This document shows positions 8,338-17,134 of a DNA stretch of 64,000 nt, in pieces. Source of the stretch: CAYMSO01 sp964393185 (lineage in GTDB: Bacteria > Patescibacteriota > Dojkabacteria > J137); NCBI GenBank assembly GCA_964393185.1, contig CAYMSO010000001.1, positions 91,765 through 155,764 of the forward strand. Direction: 5' to 3'. The notes beneath the pieces are model-generated. The model did not search any database, was not told the DNA's origin, and saw nothing but the letters and a program-made list of their open reading frames with translations. Both the position numbers and the translations under genes were made by a program. How positions within the stretch are numbered: the first letter of the stretch is position 1; each line of letters opens with the position of its first letter.

Positions 8338-9486
8338 CTAGAGCACTATTTGCAATTCTTTTATAACTTCTACCGCAAGGTTTATTGAGCTAAATATACT
8401 TTCAACATAAACAAATTCCTGTGTGGTATGTTGACCATCGCCTCGAGGACCAAAACCGTCTAGTACTCTTAATGCTGGATTGTAATAACTAAATAGACTA
8501 GCTTCTGAGCCTCCGCCTCTATACTCTTTTTTTACCTCTAATCCAAGCTTTTGTCCTTTAGATATTACTACTTCAGCGAATTTTGTTGATTCTTCTGTAG
8601 TTACTAAAGGAGGATAGAATCCCATTTCTGTTATTGACAATTTAAATCCAATTTTTTTAGAAAATTTTGTAAAGAGTTTATGAACATCTGATTTGACTCT
8701 AAGCATTTCTTCAATTGAACTAAATCTGGTATCAAACTGTACTTCGCAGCGCGGAGATAAAGAATTTACCGAAATTCCTCCTTTGATAATGCCGGAGTTT
8801 AGTGTAGTGTTTTTGTTATAATCTGCTAGCTTTTCGAGTTCGACAATGAATTCTGCAGCAAGCAAATTACTACAATTTCTTTGTTCTTTTTCCATGAGTA
8901 CGCCAGAATGACCACCTGCACTTTGGAATAGAACGTTAAACTGCCTAAAACCTCTTCGTGAAGCTACAACTGATCTTTTGTTTAGTGGGGCATTTGGTTC
9001 CGAATCTAGCGTAGACTCAAAAACCATAACATAATCAGCTTGCTTCGCTATTTCTTCTATAATAAATCTATAATCGGGAGTTCCTAATTCTTCTTGAGGA
9101 CTAAGCATTAAAAAAATATTTTGAAATGCATTCTGTTCGCAAAGTTTTTTGGCAGTTTCTAACATTACAACTACTGCAGACTTCATGTCTTGCGCACCCG
9201 AACCGTAAAGTTTTCCGTTTTCTTCCTTCATCTTTACCTCTGAAGCTGGATAAACAACATCAATGTGTCCAGAAAGCACAATTACAGGTTTAGATGTATC
9301 CCACTTTTTACTTTTTGCTACCAGGAATGCTGGCTTGTTGTCTAACTGACTTGTTTGCCATTCTAGCGGTAAATCAGAGTAAATTTGCTTGATTGTTTCG
9401 GCAACTTTATTTACACCTTCGTAGTTATGGCTCTCAGACGAAATTGATAATATCTTTTTTATGTTTTGTATTACGTGTGAATCCAT
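8338..9486 (-). CDS. M20-family zinc metallopeptidase
   Basis: 382 aa. It matches the ArgE/CPG2/DapE group of di-zinc amino-acid hydrolases. Metal ligands and catalytic residues are visible: SGHIDVVYP (H74, D76), GAQDMKSA (D100), SPQEELG (E132/E133) and a C-terminal GDGQHTT (H near 357). The insert dimerisation domain lies between about 180 and 290, with SAGGHSGVL at its start. It probably cleaves C-terminal residues or small peptides in the cytoplasm. It is last in a run with another M20 gene and the BshC-like gene. The substrate is not predictable. Confidence 0.88.
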   Translation of the reverse strand: MDSHVIQNIKKILSISSESHNYEGVNKVAETIKQIYSDLPLEWQTSQLDNKPAFLVAKSKKWDTSKPVIVLSGHIDVVYPASEVKMKEENGKLYGSGAQDMKSAVVVMLETAKKLCEQNAFQNIFLMLSPQEELGTPDYRFIIEEIAKQADYVMVFESTLDSEPNAPLNKRSVVASRRGFRQFNVLFQSAGGHSGVLMEKEQRNCSNLLAAEFIVELEKLADYNKNTTLNSGIIKGGISVNSLSPRCEVQFDTRFSSIEEMLRVKSDVHKLFTKFSKKIGFKLSITEMGFYPPLVTTEESTKFAEVVISKGQKLGLEVKKEYRGGGSEASLFSYYNPALRVLDGFGPRGDGQHTTQEFVYVESIFSSINLAVEVIKELQIVL

Positions 9487-9531
9487 GGGTGGTTATTGCA
9501 GCTCTTAGATTATCATGTTCATGAATTTGCA

Positions 9532-10836
9532 TCAATTAGATAAATTTTTAAGCAGTCGGCTCAGGAACTCTACGCCTAGCTCCAAGTCTTGAATCTTAAT
9601 GTTCTCATTGGCACCATGCATGTTCGATGAATATGTAGCAAAACCTGTTAATAAAATTTTATCTGTCAGTAATTCCTTAAACAATGATATTACGGAAATA
9701 CTACCCCCTTCCGGTTTTAACAAAACTTTTCTTTTGTAGATTTCTTCAAATGTTTTAATAGCTTTCTGGACAAGCTCATTATCAACACTTAATTGTACTG
9801 GTTCTGAAGTTCGATCAAACTTCAAGTTAAAGCTAAAATTATTTTTAGTACAGTAGTTTTTAATTAATTGCTCAATTTCTTTTTGTAAATCACTGGAATT
9901 TACTCCAAAAACAGTTCGTAAATTGTATTTTGCTAAAGCTGTTGAAGGTATTATGTTTTTAATCCCTTCGCCAATATAACCACTTTGAAGTCCAGTAACG
10001 ATTAATGAGTTTTTTAAAGTTGAGTTAATCGAAGAGAAAACGCTTGCATCTTTACTGCTCAAGTCGGCAAGGTGTTGACTAAAATAATGCTTGTCAAATT
10101 TTAATAGCGAATCTTTAACTGTATCCAGGTGATTAATTGTTACTTTTTTATTTAACTTTTCAATAAAAGCTTTAGAAAATATTGTTTTGTTCAATTTATT
10201 AAGTTCGTCTAATGCTGAAGATACTGCCCCGCCATAAATGCCCGAATGTAAATCATTTGATAATGTTAGGAGTTTTAACTCAAAGGCAATGTTTCCACGA
10301 AAATGGGTTGTAATTATCGGATTCTCATCGGTTTTTAGTGCATCTGTTACTATTATATAATCTATCTTTCCTAATAAATTATTTTGGGTTGTTAAAAATT
10401 CTTTTAAATCGTGACTTCCTATTTCCTCCTGTCCTTCAATTAAGAAGTAAATGTTGCAGTTTAGCAAATTCTTATCAATCAGATCCGTTGCTGCAAAAAT
10501 ATTCGCTAATAATGGTCCTTTATTATCTGCAACTCCTCTTCCCCAATAACGATTATTATGTTTTGCTAGGCTGAATGGCTCAGTTTCCCATGCATCTTCT
10601 GCAGGTTGTACATCATAGTGACCATACAAAAGAATATTTTTAGCGTTAGGGTTTGCTATATATTTAGCAAGTAGAATACTATCAAAATTTGTTTCTATAA
10701 TTTCAAACTTACTACTTATCAATAAATCCTTCAAGTAATTTTTTGTTTTTGTTAATTCCGCCCTATATTTGGGATCAGTACTTACTGACCTAAAACTTAT
10801 TAATTTTTTGAGTAGTATTTCAAAGTTAAGATTCAT
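9532..10836 (-). CDS. M20-family dipeptidase
   Basis: 434 aa, PepV/carnosinase-like M20 member. The zinc site is visible as YGHYDVQPAEDAW (H73, D75), RGVADNKGP (D104) and EGQEEIGS (E137/E138). The C-terminal region has GGSISVIS and MHGANENI, the segment that usually supplies the last histidine ligand. Its start overlaps the end of the upstream BshC-like gene by 11 nt, so the two are co-translated. Role: cleavage of imported dipeptides, which fits the neighbouring oligoendopeptidase F and peptide-binding protein. Confidence 0.88.
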   Translation of the reverse strand: MNLNFEILLKKLISFRSVSTDPKYRAELTKTKNYLKDLLISSKFEIIETNFDSILLAKYIANPNAKNILLYGHYDVQPAEDAWETEPFSLAKHNNRYWGRGVADNKGPLLANIFAATDLIDKNLLNCNIYFLIEGQEEIGSHDLKEFLTTQNNLLGKIDYIIVTDALKTDENPIITTHFRGNIAFELKLLTLSNDLHSGIYGGAVSSALDELNKLNKTIFSKAFIEKLNKKVTINHLDTVKDSLLKFDKHYFSQHLADLSSKDASVFSSINSTLKNSLIVTGLQSGYIGEGIKNIIPSTALAKYNLRTVFGVNSSDLQKEIEQLIKNYCTKNNFSFNLKFDRTSEPVQLSVDNELVQKAIKTFEEIYKRKVLLKPEGGSISVISLFKELLTDKILLTGFATYSSNMHGANENIKIQDLELGVEFLSRLLKNLSN

Positions 10837-12670
10837 ATTTTAAATACATTCGATTTAATCTACTCATAGCAACAAGTGTACTATATCTTTGGCCAATTGC
10901 AACAATTAATGGTGTATCCGAATCCATAAACCTATTTATTTTCGATATTTGGTCTTGTATTCTAAGTTTTTGCTCACCGAGAAGTTTTAATTCTTGATCA
11001 GCTTGAGCAATTTTCAGCTTTTGGTCGAATACTGCTTTCCATTCATTCCAATAATGTTCTAGCTTTGGAAACTGACCGAAACCTTCATTTAATATACCTG
11101 TTTGCGAAGCTTCAAACAATAACTCTACTAAATCAACATTTCTAAGCTGATGAACATTCTTTGTATGATGTTTTTTAACAGGAGTATCGGTTTCGGAAAT
11201 AGCTCGTTTCAAGGTATCTATCTCTTCTATTATATTACCGTCTATTGGAGTTTCCCTAATCTGAAAAGTAGACTGAATTTCTAGTAAATTATTAAAAATT
11301 AATCCCTTGTTTTGTTTAATTCCTTCAATACTTTCACTTAAAAAATCTAAATTTCCAGATAGTTCATCCATAGTAGCACGAGCAACTCTTGTTAGATAAC
11401 CTGGATGTCTTGTTGTATGGTGTCTTGATGCTATAGGAGAAACTCCATCTATTTTTGAAGGATTTACTACCATACTAACTAGAGGTAATTCTCCTGTATT
11501 CATATGGTGCCGTGTAATCTCATTCACTGCTTCATAGTAATATCCTGTCTTGCCATGAATTATTGGTAAATTAAGCTTGTTTCTCAAAATATCTACTAGC
11601 GTAACTGCAGCAGGAGAAATTTTTTCTTTATAGTCCCCTATATCATTATCTAAAATATTTTGTTGATTAAATAAAAATACAAATTGATTTTCTTCTAGTA
11701 AGCCATATTCGATATCACCGTCTATAGTTTGCCTCATAAGTATTTTCTCTCTTTTGTTTCTTCCATTTCCATTTTTTTTAGTGAACCAAACAGGTATATA
11801 ATGATATTTGTCACCTGTTTGTTTATCGATAAAACTTTGCTCTGGTGTTGGTAGTGACGCTACTTGGTCATATTCAGTCTTCTTTATATGCGCTAATGCT
11901 AAATCATATGATTCTATCCATGCAGGCATTTCTGCTAGTAAAGAAACCATAGCTTCTTTAAAAATGTCGGAATGTATAAGATCAGAAAGCATAATATCAA
12001 GTGTCTGTACTTCGGGTAATGTTTTTTTAATAATGAATGTCTGTATAACTCCGTTTAACTCAGCCTGAGATCTAATTAAGCTATAGTTCTGTGATAGAAA
12101 ACCTATAAGCTCATCGTATATTTCTACAGAAGCATTAACTGTTGCTAGCTCATATCCTAAATTTACTAATGTTGTTGTAACATCTTCTTTTACTCCTGCT
12201 AATATTTCTATAGTATTTTCAAGACTTGCAGGAGGTACTGCATGCATAAAATCTGATTCATTAAAATCTATATCGTATTTATATTCTTTTATATCAAGGC
12301 ATAACACCCCTTCTTCATCTTTATAAACTACTGGAACTTCAAAACTAGCAAAACCATTTTTTCCTGCTCGATCATGATCAGCATGACAGTGCATCATAAT
12401 TCTATTTGGTACTGCACCAACACCTTCTCTTTTAGCCATTCTTCTATGTATACCGTAATCAGCTGTAGGTTGTTGGCCAGTAAAAATTATCGTTGTATTT
12501 GAACTCATCTTGAACTGATTAAGCCTGCCTAAGATGCCTTGTTGGCCTATTTGGTTTATTTCGTGTAGTAAGTTTAGAGGCTGGTCATGCTCAGTCTTGA
12601 TAACATCTGCATATGTTGAATGAGCAGAAACCATAGAATTCCTTTCTTCTACTGTTATATAGTGATTCAT
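10826..12670 (-). CDS. Large protein resembling BshC (cysteine-adding enzyme family), tentative
   Basis: 614 aa. Residues near 60-115 contain IIFTGQQP and later HCHADHD, the same order as the TGQQPG and EDHD motifs of BshC, which adds cysteine in bacillithiol synthesis. A later block, LPIIHGKTGYYYEA followed by ELPLVSMVVNP, resembles the BshC segment before its P-R loop. The C-terminal end is a coiled coil (roughly 535-585). Overall similarity is weak and the protein is longer than BshC (about 540 aa), so this is a fold-level guess. Expression is preceded by an Ile-rich leader and attenuator (12692-12832). It overlaps the downstream dipeptidase. Confidence 0.4.
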   Translation of the reverse strand: MNHYITVEERNSMVSAHSTYADVIKTEHDQPLNLLHEINQIGQQGILGRLNQFKMSSNTTIIFTGQQPTADYGIHRRMAKREGVGAVPNRIMMHCHADHDRAGKNGFASFEVPVVYKDEEGVLCLDIKEYKYDIDFNESDFMHAVPPASLENTIEILAGVKEDVTTTLVNLGYELATVNASVEIYDELIGFLSQNYSLIRSQAELNGVIQTFIIKKTLPEVQTLDIMLSDLIHSDIFKEAMVSLLAEMPAWIESYDLALAHIKKTEYDQVASLPTPEQSFIDKQTGDKYHYIPVWFTKKNGNGRNKREKILMRQTIDGDIEYGLLEENQFVFLFNQQNILDNDIGDYKEKISPAAVTLVDILRNKLNLPIIHGKTGYYYEAVNEITRHHMNTGELPLVSMVVNPSKIDGVSPIASRHHTTRHPGYLTRVARATMDELSGNLDFLSESIEGIKQNKGLIFNNLLEIQSTFQIRETPIDGNIIEEIDTLKRAISETDTPVKKHHTKNVHQLRNVDLVELLFEASQTGILNEGFGQFPKLEHYWNEWKAVFDQKLKIAQADQELKLLGEQKLRIQDQISKINRFMDSDTPLIVAIGQRYSTLVAMSRLNRMYLKYES

Positions 12671-12691
12671 AATTAAAAATTATTAATAACT

Positions 12692-12716
12692 AAAAAACCT
12701 CCCTTTTGGGGAGGTT
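12692..12716 (-). terminator. Intrinsic terminator arm of leader III attenuator
   Basis: On the minus strand, ACCTCCC (12715-12709), a CAAAA loop, GGGAGGT (12703-12697), then a run of six T. It sits 22 nt before the ATG of the 614-aa gene, so it would terminate that gene's own leader. Confidence 0.7.
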
Positions 12717-12761
12717 GAATTTTTCTTTTCTACTAATTCTTACATACTAGTAGCACCTCCC
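12697..12761 (-). promoter_or_regulatory. Attenuator III: mutually exclusive hairpins
   Basis: Segment 2 (GGGAGGT, 12761-12755) lies inside the last codons of the leader ORF. It can pair with segment 3 (ACCTCCC, 12715-12709), enclosing an inner CTACT/AGTAG stem (12753-12749 with 12734-12730). Segment 3 otherwise pairs with segment 4 to form the terminator. A TAGCAC within codons 12-14 of the leader can pair with GTGCTA beside segment 2, giving a classical 1:2, 2:3, 3:4 scheme. Confidence 0.55.
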
Positions 12762-12832
12762 GGATTTGGGGCAATAATAATTGCTATAATGAGTGCTAGT
12801 TTGTTTTGTAAGTTTAGTTTAAATTGTTCCAT
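12740..12832 (-). CDS. Leader peptide III (30 aa, Ile-rich)
   Basis: 30 codons from ATG 12832 to TAA 12740. It starts MEQFKLNLQNKLAL and ends IIAIIIAPNPGGATSM. Five of six consecutive residues (15-20) are Ile (ATT, ATA, ATT), followed by a Pro/Gly-rich end, much like ilv-type leader peptides. Its last codons overlap segment 2 of the attenuator. The downstream gene is not an ilv gene, so the sensed condition could be isoleucine supply or translation in general. Confidence 0.55.
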   Translation of the reverse strand: MEQFKLNLQNKLALIIAIIIAPNPGGATSM

Positions 12833-12851
12833 TGCTATATTTTGATGACAA

Positions 12852-12879
12852 ATTTTAGCAGAAATTATAATAATTACAA
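12852..12879 (-). promoter_or_regulatory. Candidate promoter for leader III
   Basis: TTGTAA (12879-12874), 16 nt, TAAAAT (12857-12852), placed directly after the stop codon of the 211-aa gene and about 19 nt before the leader ATG. The match is moderate. Confidence 0.4.
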
Positions 12880-12888
12880 CTAGCAAAT

Positions 12889-13524
12889 TTAAAAATTCAA
12901 TACATAGTTACAGCGGACTGACTTGTCGTAACTAAAACCAACCGATTCTGCCACTTTATCAATAATTCTAATTCCTGTATCAAAGCTTATCATTCCATTA
13001 GTTGCTAATTCTGAGTCTTCAACACACGGATTTTTGCAAACTTTTGGATGATTTTGTGCTGATATGAGTAATACGCCATTAAGCTGTTGATCTTTAGCAA
13101 ACTGTACAAGCCCGGATAGCATTAGTTTCCTAAAGTTAGACTTTATAAACGTATTCCTAGCTTGATGATTTATTGGAATCTCATTAAGCTTGACGCCTTG
13201 TGGTGTATGCATAATTCCCATAAACCTTTTATTACCTATTTTCAACACATCAAATCCAGCATAAGCTACGATAGCACCGTGAGACTGCTCTACTAATGTC
13301 AATGCATAGGTACCATTTACTATAGACCTTCCTTGGTTAACACACGGTGGATTTATAGATAGACTCATATCAAAATATGGATATAAGGTGCAAGTTTCAC
13401 TAATTGGTAATTTAATCAAATCTATTAAATCAAATAAAAGCTCACACTCAAACCCCAAAGTTTGCCATAGATTTTCTCTTTCTATAATCACATGCTTGTT
13501 TATTATTGCTTCTACTTCTATCAT
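12889..13524 (-). CDS. Unknown protein, possible acyltransferase-like fold
   Basis: 211 aa, not recognised. A strand-like block NKRFMGIMHTPQG, a long helix with FRKLMLSGLVQFAKDQQ, and a C-terminal VAESVGFSYDKSVRCNYVLNF are loosely like GNAT proteins, but no acetyl-CoA loop is evident, so no function is assigned. Seven cysteines are spread through the sequence. Its ATG overlaps the stop of the upstream 150-aa gene (ATGA), so the pair forms one operon under leader II. Confidence 0.6.
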   Translation of the reverse strand: MIEVEAIINKHVIIERENLWQTLGFECELLFDLIDLIKLPISETCTLYPYFDMSLSINPPCVNQGRSIVNGTYALTLVEQSHGAIVAYAGFDVLKIGNKRFMGIMHTPQGVKLNEIPINHQARNTFIKSNFRKLMLSGLVQFAKDQQLNGVLLISAQNHPKVCKNPCVEDSELATNGMISFDTGIRIIDKVAESVGFSYDKSVRCNYVLNF

Positions 13525-13973
13525 GTTCTACTTGTTAAAGCTATATCTACTACAACTCTTGGCACTTGTGCAAAGTTTCGAAGGTAATTAGCTCGGATCT
13601 CAACACAACCATCTGCTCCACCATCTCGGGAAGGAATCCAAACGCATCCAGCTACTACAACTAAGGTATCGGGGGAATAATTAAATCTAGATTCCAGATT
13701 TAAACCATGAATATGGTTAATGGAAACTTCGATTCCTAAGGACTTTAAATCTTCCAGTAGGTTATTCATTCGTGAGTTAATTAATCTACCTCTAGAATCC
13801 CATTCTTCTAATTGCCCGTCTGTAGGCATATGCACAGCCTCTATAGTAACTCTTCTGCATCCTGTGCTATTTAATACTTCAATATAGTCTTTTGCAGAGG
13901 GCTCCCTCTCAGAAAAATACCGTACTTGAGTTCTAAAGTTTTTGCTGCTAAATTCACTATTTGAGTATTCCAT
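13521..13973 (-). CDS. Unknown protein, first gene behind leader II
   Basis: 150 aa from ATG 13973. An in-frame TTG at 13979 is less likely because a strong GGAGG (13988-13984) sits 10 nt before the ATG. That Shine-Dalgarno is itself the 3' arm of the terminator hairpin, so ribosome access and termination may be linked. The sequence (RRVTIEAVHMPTDGQLEEW, then TLVVVAGCVWIPSRDGG) suggests an alpha/beta domain but matches no family I know. It overlaps the next gene by 4 nt. Confidence 0.6.
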   Translation of the reverse strand: MEYSNSEFSSKNFRTQVRYFSEREPSAKDYIEVLNSTGCRRVTIEAVHMPTDGQLEEWDSRGRLINSRMNNLLEDLKSLGIEVSINHIHGLNLESRFNYSPDTLVVVAGCVWIPSRDGGADGCVEIRANYLRNFAQVPRVVVDIALTSRT

Positions 13974-14003
13974 AAACAAAAAACCTCCTTTTGTTGGAGG
14001 TTT
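13974..14003 (-). terminator. Intrinsic terminator arm of leader II attenuator
   Basis: On the minus strand, AAACCTCC (14003-13996), loop AACAAAA, GGAGGTTT (13988-13981), then more T. It ends immediately before the ATG at 13973, and its 3' arm doubles as the Shine-Dalgarno of that gene. Confidence 0.7.
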
Positions 14004-14041
14004 TAATTTTAAATAATTAGATAATTATCTATCTAACCTCC
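13981..14041 (-). promoter_or_regulatory. Attenuator II: mutually exclusive hairpins
   Basis: Segment 2 GGAGGTT (14041-14035), five bases after the leader stop, can pair with segment 3 AACCTCC (14002-13996), enclosing an inner TTAGATA/TATCTAA stem (14036-14030 with 14023-14017). Segment 3 otherwise pairs with segment 4 (13988-13982) as the terminator. TAACCCAC in the leader ORF can pair, with a bulge, with GTGGAGGTTA, giving a possible 1:2 protector helix. Confidence 0.55.
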
Positions 14042-14045
14042 ACAA

Positions 14046-14108
14046 TTATAAATCCACAATAATGAGTGGGTTACAAGCGAAGAATTTTATGATAAATAAA
14101 TTTTCCAT
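14046..14108 (-). CDS. Leader peptide II (20 aa)
   Basis: ATG 14108 to TAA 14046 encodes MENLFIIKFFACNPLIIVDL. The promoter puts the transcription start at or next to the ATG, so the ORF would be leaderless. Consecutive Phe-Phe-Ala-Cys codons (TTC TTC GCT TGT) precede the segment that can pair with the attenuator and are candidate control codons. Both this leader and leader III begin ATG-GAA and contain Asn-Pro. Confidence 0.5.
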   Translation of the reverse strand: MENLFIIKFFACNPLIIVDL

Positions 14109-14113
14109 GGCAT

Positions 14114-14142
14114 ATTGTATCCCATTTTTGGCAGCAAGTCAA
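14114..14142 (-). promoter_or_regulatory. Strong promoter for leader II
   Basis: TTGACT (14142-14137), exactly 17 nt, TACAAT (14119-14114). The expected start point is at about 14108, the A of the leader ATG. This is the best sigma70-type promoter in this region. Confidence 0.75.
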
Positions 14143-14186
14143 GATGAGGGGTCTGGAAAGGTTTTTAAGCTAGTTAACAGAATTTA

Positions 14187-15965
14187 CTAAACCATTTGTT
14201 TAGCAATTTGCAATAAATTTCTTACTTCATTGATACCAGTTTCCCAAAAATTCCTTTGAGATATATTTATTCCTAAATCCTGCAAAGCGTGTTGGGGAGA
14301 GAGTTTTGCTCCAATACTAAAAAATTCTTTAACTTTGATTATATTATTTTTATCATTTTTGACCATATTTTGTAATGCTTTAGAGACCAAAAGCCCAAAT
14401 GAATAAGAGTAAACATAAAAGAAACTTCTAAAGTGAGAAATATAAATCCACCAGTATTCGGATTTAAAATTTTGTTTTACATAAGGACCCATATAGCTTT
14501 CCATGTGCTTTCTAAAAATTCCCCCAATTTCTTTGCTTGACAAATATCCTTTTTCTCTAAACTTCGTATGGATTTCGATTTCAAAGTTATAAAACGCTAT
14601 TTGTCTAAATATGGTACTTATGTCATCGTTTAACTTGCTCATCAATATTCCTAGTTTTTGTTGCTTGTTAGTAGTTTTATTTAGTATTTCTTGTAGTACA
14701 AAATCTTCGAAAAATGTACTTGCAGTTTCTGCAGTGCACATTGGAAAGTCGTAATTTAATTCCTTTTGTTTCCTACTCAAATCAAAATTAATTGCGTGTC
14801 CAAATTCGTGAGCCATGGTCAAAGCGCTGTTCAGGCTTTGTCCGTGATTAAGTAAAATGTAGATTGGTAATTGGCTACTAAAACATGAGCAGAAAGCGCC
14901 CGATCTCTTTCCCTTTTTAGGGTAAACATCAACCAATCCTTTTCCAAAAGAATCGATAAAAAACTTTTCGAAGTAAGGGTCAAGGTTACTAAATGTTTTT
15001 CTTACTAAATCAAATGACTTTTCAAAACTGTAGTTATTGGCTATTCTACCTATCTCAACATTTCTGTCATTGTAGTCGAGTTTATTTACTCCTAAAATTT
15101 GAGCTTTTAGTTGATAGTACTCATGGGCTATATCGAAGTTCTGGCTAACTACGTTTTGAAGTAAATGCACCACCTCTGGTTCTATATCGTCAGCAATATA
15201 TCTAGATTCGTCTGGGTTTTTGTAATCACGGATTTGATCATTTATTTTTTTATTTTCTAAAACTGAATTAAATTCATTCTCTGCGATAGAAGAATATTTT
15301 ACAAAAATCGCCGAAAGTGCCTTAGCTGCAGAATCTCTAACCTTTTTATTTTTATCACTTGACAATTCAACTAATTCAGAAAAATTACGCTTTGCTTTTT
15401 TATCATTACTAATCCAAACATGTTTTTCTTCTTTTGATAATAAACCGCTCAACATTTGAGTCCAGTTCGAATGAGATACTTTAGTTTTTAGATTTAAAAT
15501 TATTTCTTCTTTTTCTGAAAGAATATGCTCTCCAGCTTTAAACTGCTTTTCCAAAAAATGTTTATATTCTTCAAGAATAGAAGACTCTAAAAATACCTTT
15601 TGTTTAATTTTAGAAATTTTGCTAATTCTGATTATAAAGAATTGCGTTTTGTTGTGTAGGTCAAGTGCAAGTGTATGAATCTTGTTGTACTTGGCTTTAG
15701 TGTCGGAATCATTAAGATTTAAAGCACTTTTTAGGGAATAATAATACATTAAATCATTATAATTTCCATAGGTTTGGTAAAGCTTGTTATATTCATCTAG
15801 TACCTGTTTTAAAATTTTGGGTTCCTTCAGATAGTCTACTCGTGAATTCCATTTTTTTATAAACTTTTCAAATTGATTGCTTACAACTGTTTTATATGTT
15901 TCTACATCTTTAATATTTTCTATGAGAATGTCTAAATTCCAGTCAGTTTTGGCTTGTGGTAACAT
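14187..15965 (-). CDS. pepF: M3-family oligoendopeptidase F
   Basis: 592 aa from ATG 15965 (MLPQAKTDWNLDILIENIK). The frame extends 17 codons further upstream, but the family normally begins with this W-N-L-D segment. It is a zinc metallopeptidase cleaving 7-17-residue peptides in the cytoplasm. The active site is MAHEFGHAINF (HExxH, coded near 14800), followed by the third-ligand region CTAETASTFFEDFV. It has the full helical PepF N-domain. It lies 80 nt downstream of yvcK on the same strand and acts with the two M20 peptidases in peptide catabolism. Confidence 0.92.
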   Translation of the reverse strand: MLPQAKTDWNLDILIENIKDVETYKTVVSNQFEKFIKKWNSRVDYLKEPKILKQVLDEYNKLYQTYGNYNDLMYYYSLKSALNLNDSDTKAKYNKIHTLALDLHNKTQFFIIRISKISKIKQKVFLESSILEEYKHFLEKQFKAGEHILSEKEEIILNLKTKVSHSNWTQMLSGLLSKEEKHVWISNDKKAKRNFSELVELSSDKNKKVRDSAAKALSAIFVKYSSIAENEFNSVLENKKINDQIRDYKNPDESRYIADDIEPEVVHLLQNVVSQNFDIAHEYYQLKAQILGVNKLDYNDRNVEIGRIANNYSFEKSFDLVRKTFSNLDPYFEKFFIDSFGKGLVDVYPKKGKRSGAFCSCFSSQLPIYILLNHGQSLNSALTMAHEFGHAINFDLSRKQKELNYDFPMCTAETASTFFEDFVLQEILNKTTNKQQKLGILMSKLNDDISTIFRQIAFYNFEIEIHTKFREKGYLSSKEIGGIFRKHMESYMGPYVKQNFKSEYWWIYISHFRSFFYVYSYSFGLLVSKALQNMVKNDKNNIIKVKEFFSIGAKLSPQHALQDLGINISQRNFWETGINEVRNLLQIAKQMV

Positions 15966-16045
15966 TTTTACAAGGTTTAACAAACAATAGTTGATTGTAG
16001 CATAATTAGGTGTCAAGCTTAAGATTCAGTAGTTTTTGTATTATA

Positions 16046-17032
16046 TTAGATCAAATTTTTTATTGTTTCTGCAATTTTGTTGCCGTCATGTCTAATTAGA
16101 CTTCTTTTTAACATATCTCCCTTAACAGTTTGAATTTTTTCTGTTGCAAGAAAATCGGCAATGATTGCTCGTGAATCTTTATTTAAATCATTTATTACTT
16201 CAAAAGCACTTTCTAATTTATACTTGTCTAAAATGTCTTTGGGTAATGGAGTCGAGTTAATTAAAATATGATCAACTTTTCTGCTTAAATATTTTTCTAT
16301 TTCGTTCAAATGGTTTGAAGCTTTGAACCCAAAGGTTTGTCCAAATTTAGTTGTTAGGTTGAGTACATAAATTAATTTTGCTTTAGTTTTTCTTATATAA
16401 CTAGAAATATTATTAATTATTAAATTGGCGATTAGACTGGTATATAAATCTCCAGGTCCAATGATAATTAAATCGGCATTGAGAATCACTTCTTTAACTT
16501 TTTTGTGGCTTTTGACCTTTGGTTTTGTGTAGAACTTCGTAATTCTTTGCCTGCAGTCATGTGGGAATCCAGGCTTATCTATATTGTGTTGACCTTCTAT
16601 TACTTCTCCGTTTTCGTATTCAGCAACTAAATCACATTTTTCTAGTGTAACTGGATAAATATCGCCCTTAACATTAAAAAGTTTTTTTGCTTCTTCTATG
16701 GCTTTAATTTCATCTCCTAGTATGTCGCGCAGTGCGGTCATAAAAAGGTTACCTAAATTGTGACCTTTGAGTCCGTCCTCACCTTTGTCGAATCTGTAAT
16801 TAAATAGTTTGCGCAAAAGCATTTGCTCTTCTTTATTTTCAGCTAATGCAACTAAGCATTGTCTTATGTCACCAACAGGCAAGAATCCAAATTCGTCTCG
16901 CAGTCTTCCTGTCGAGCCTCCCGAATCGGTAGATGCCACAACCGCTGTCAGATCTATATTGGGCAATTTTTTTAAGCCACTAAGGACGGTAAAGGAACCC
17001 GTACCTCCTCCAATTACCACTATTTTTTTCAT
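16046..17032 (-). CDS. yvcK: YvcK/CofD-like gluconeogenesis factor
   Basis: 328 aa. YvcK family: a UDP-sugar-binding cytoplasmic protein needed for cell shape and growth on gluconeogenic carbon in Firmicutes. The N-terminal GGGTGSFTVLSGLK loop (8-21), VASTDSGGSTGRLRDEFG, PVGDIRQCL, GHNLGNLFMTAL and GPGDLYTSLIANL are all present, so the family call is firm. It probably forms an operon with pepF. The gene diverges from the Cys leader, with the shared intergenic region at 17033-17169. Confidence 0.93.
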   Translation of the reverse strand: MKKIVVIGGGTGSFTVLSGLKKLPNIDLTAVVASTDSGGSTGRLRDEFGFLPVGDIRQCLVALAENKEEQMLLRKLFNYRFDKGEDGLKGHNLGNLFMTALRDILGDEIKAIEEAKKLFNVKGDIYPVTLEKCDLVAEYENGEVIEGQHNIDKPGFPHDCRQRITKFYTKPKVKSHKKVKEVILNADLIIIGPGDLYTSLIANLIINNISSYIRKTKAKLIYVLNLTTKFGQTFGFKASNHLNEIEKYLSRKVDHILINSTPLPKDILDKYKLESAFEVINDLNKDSRAIIADFLATEKIQTVKGDMLKRSLIRHDGNKIAETIKNLI

Positions 17033-17134
17033 ATTTATATTTAATGTGGGTATATTATATGCCCAAATATTCGAAAATATAAAGCTAGAATTATAAAAAA
17101 CTACGAACTAGTGCGTACAACAAAAAATATTTCA

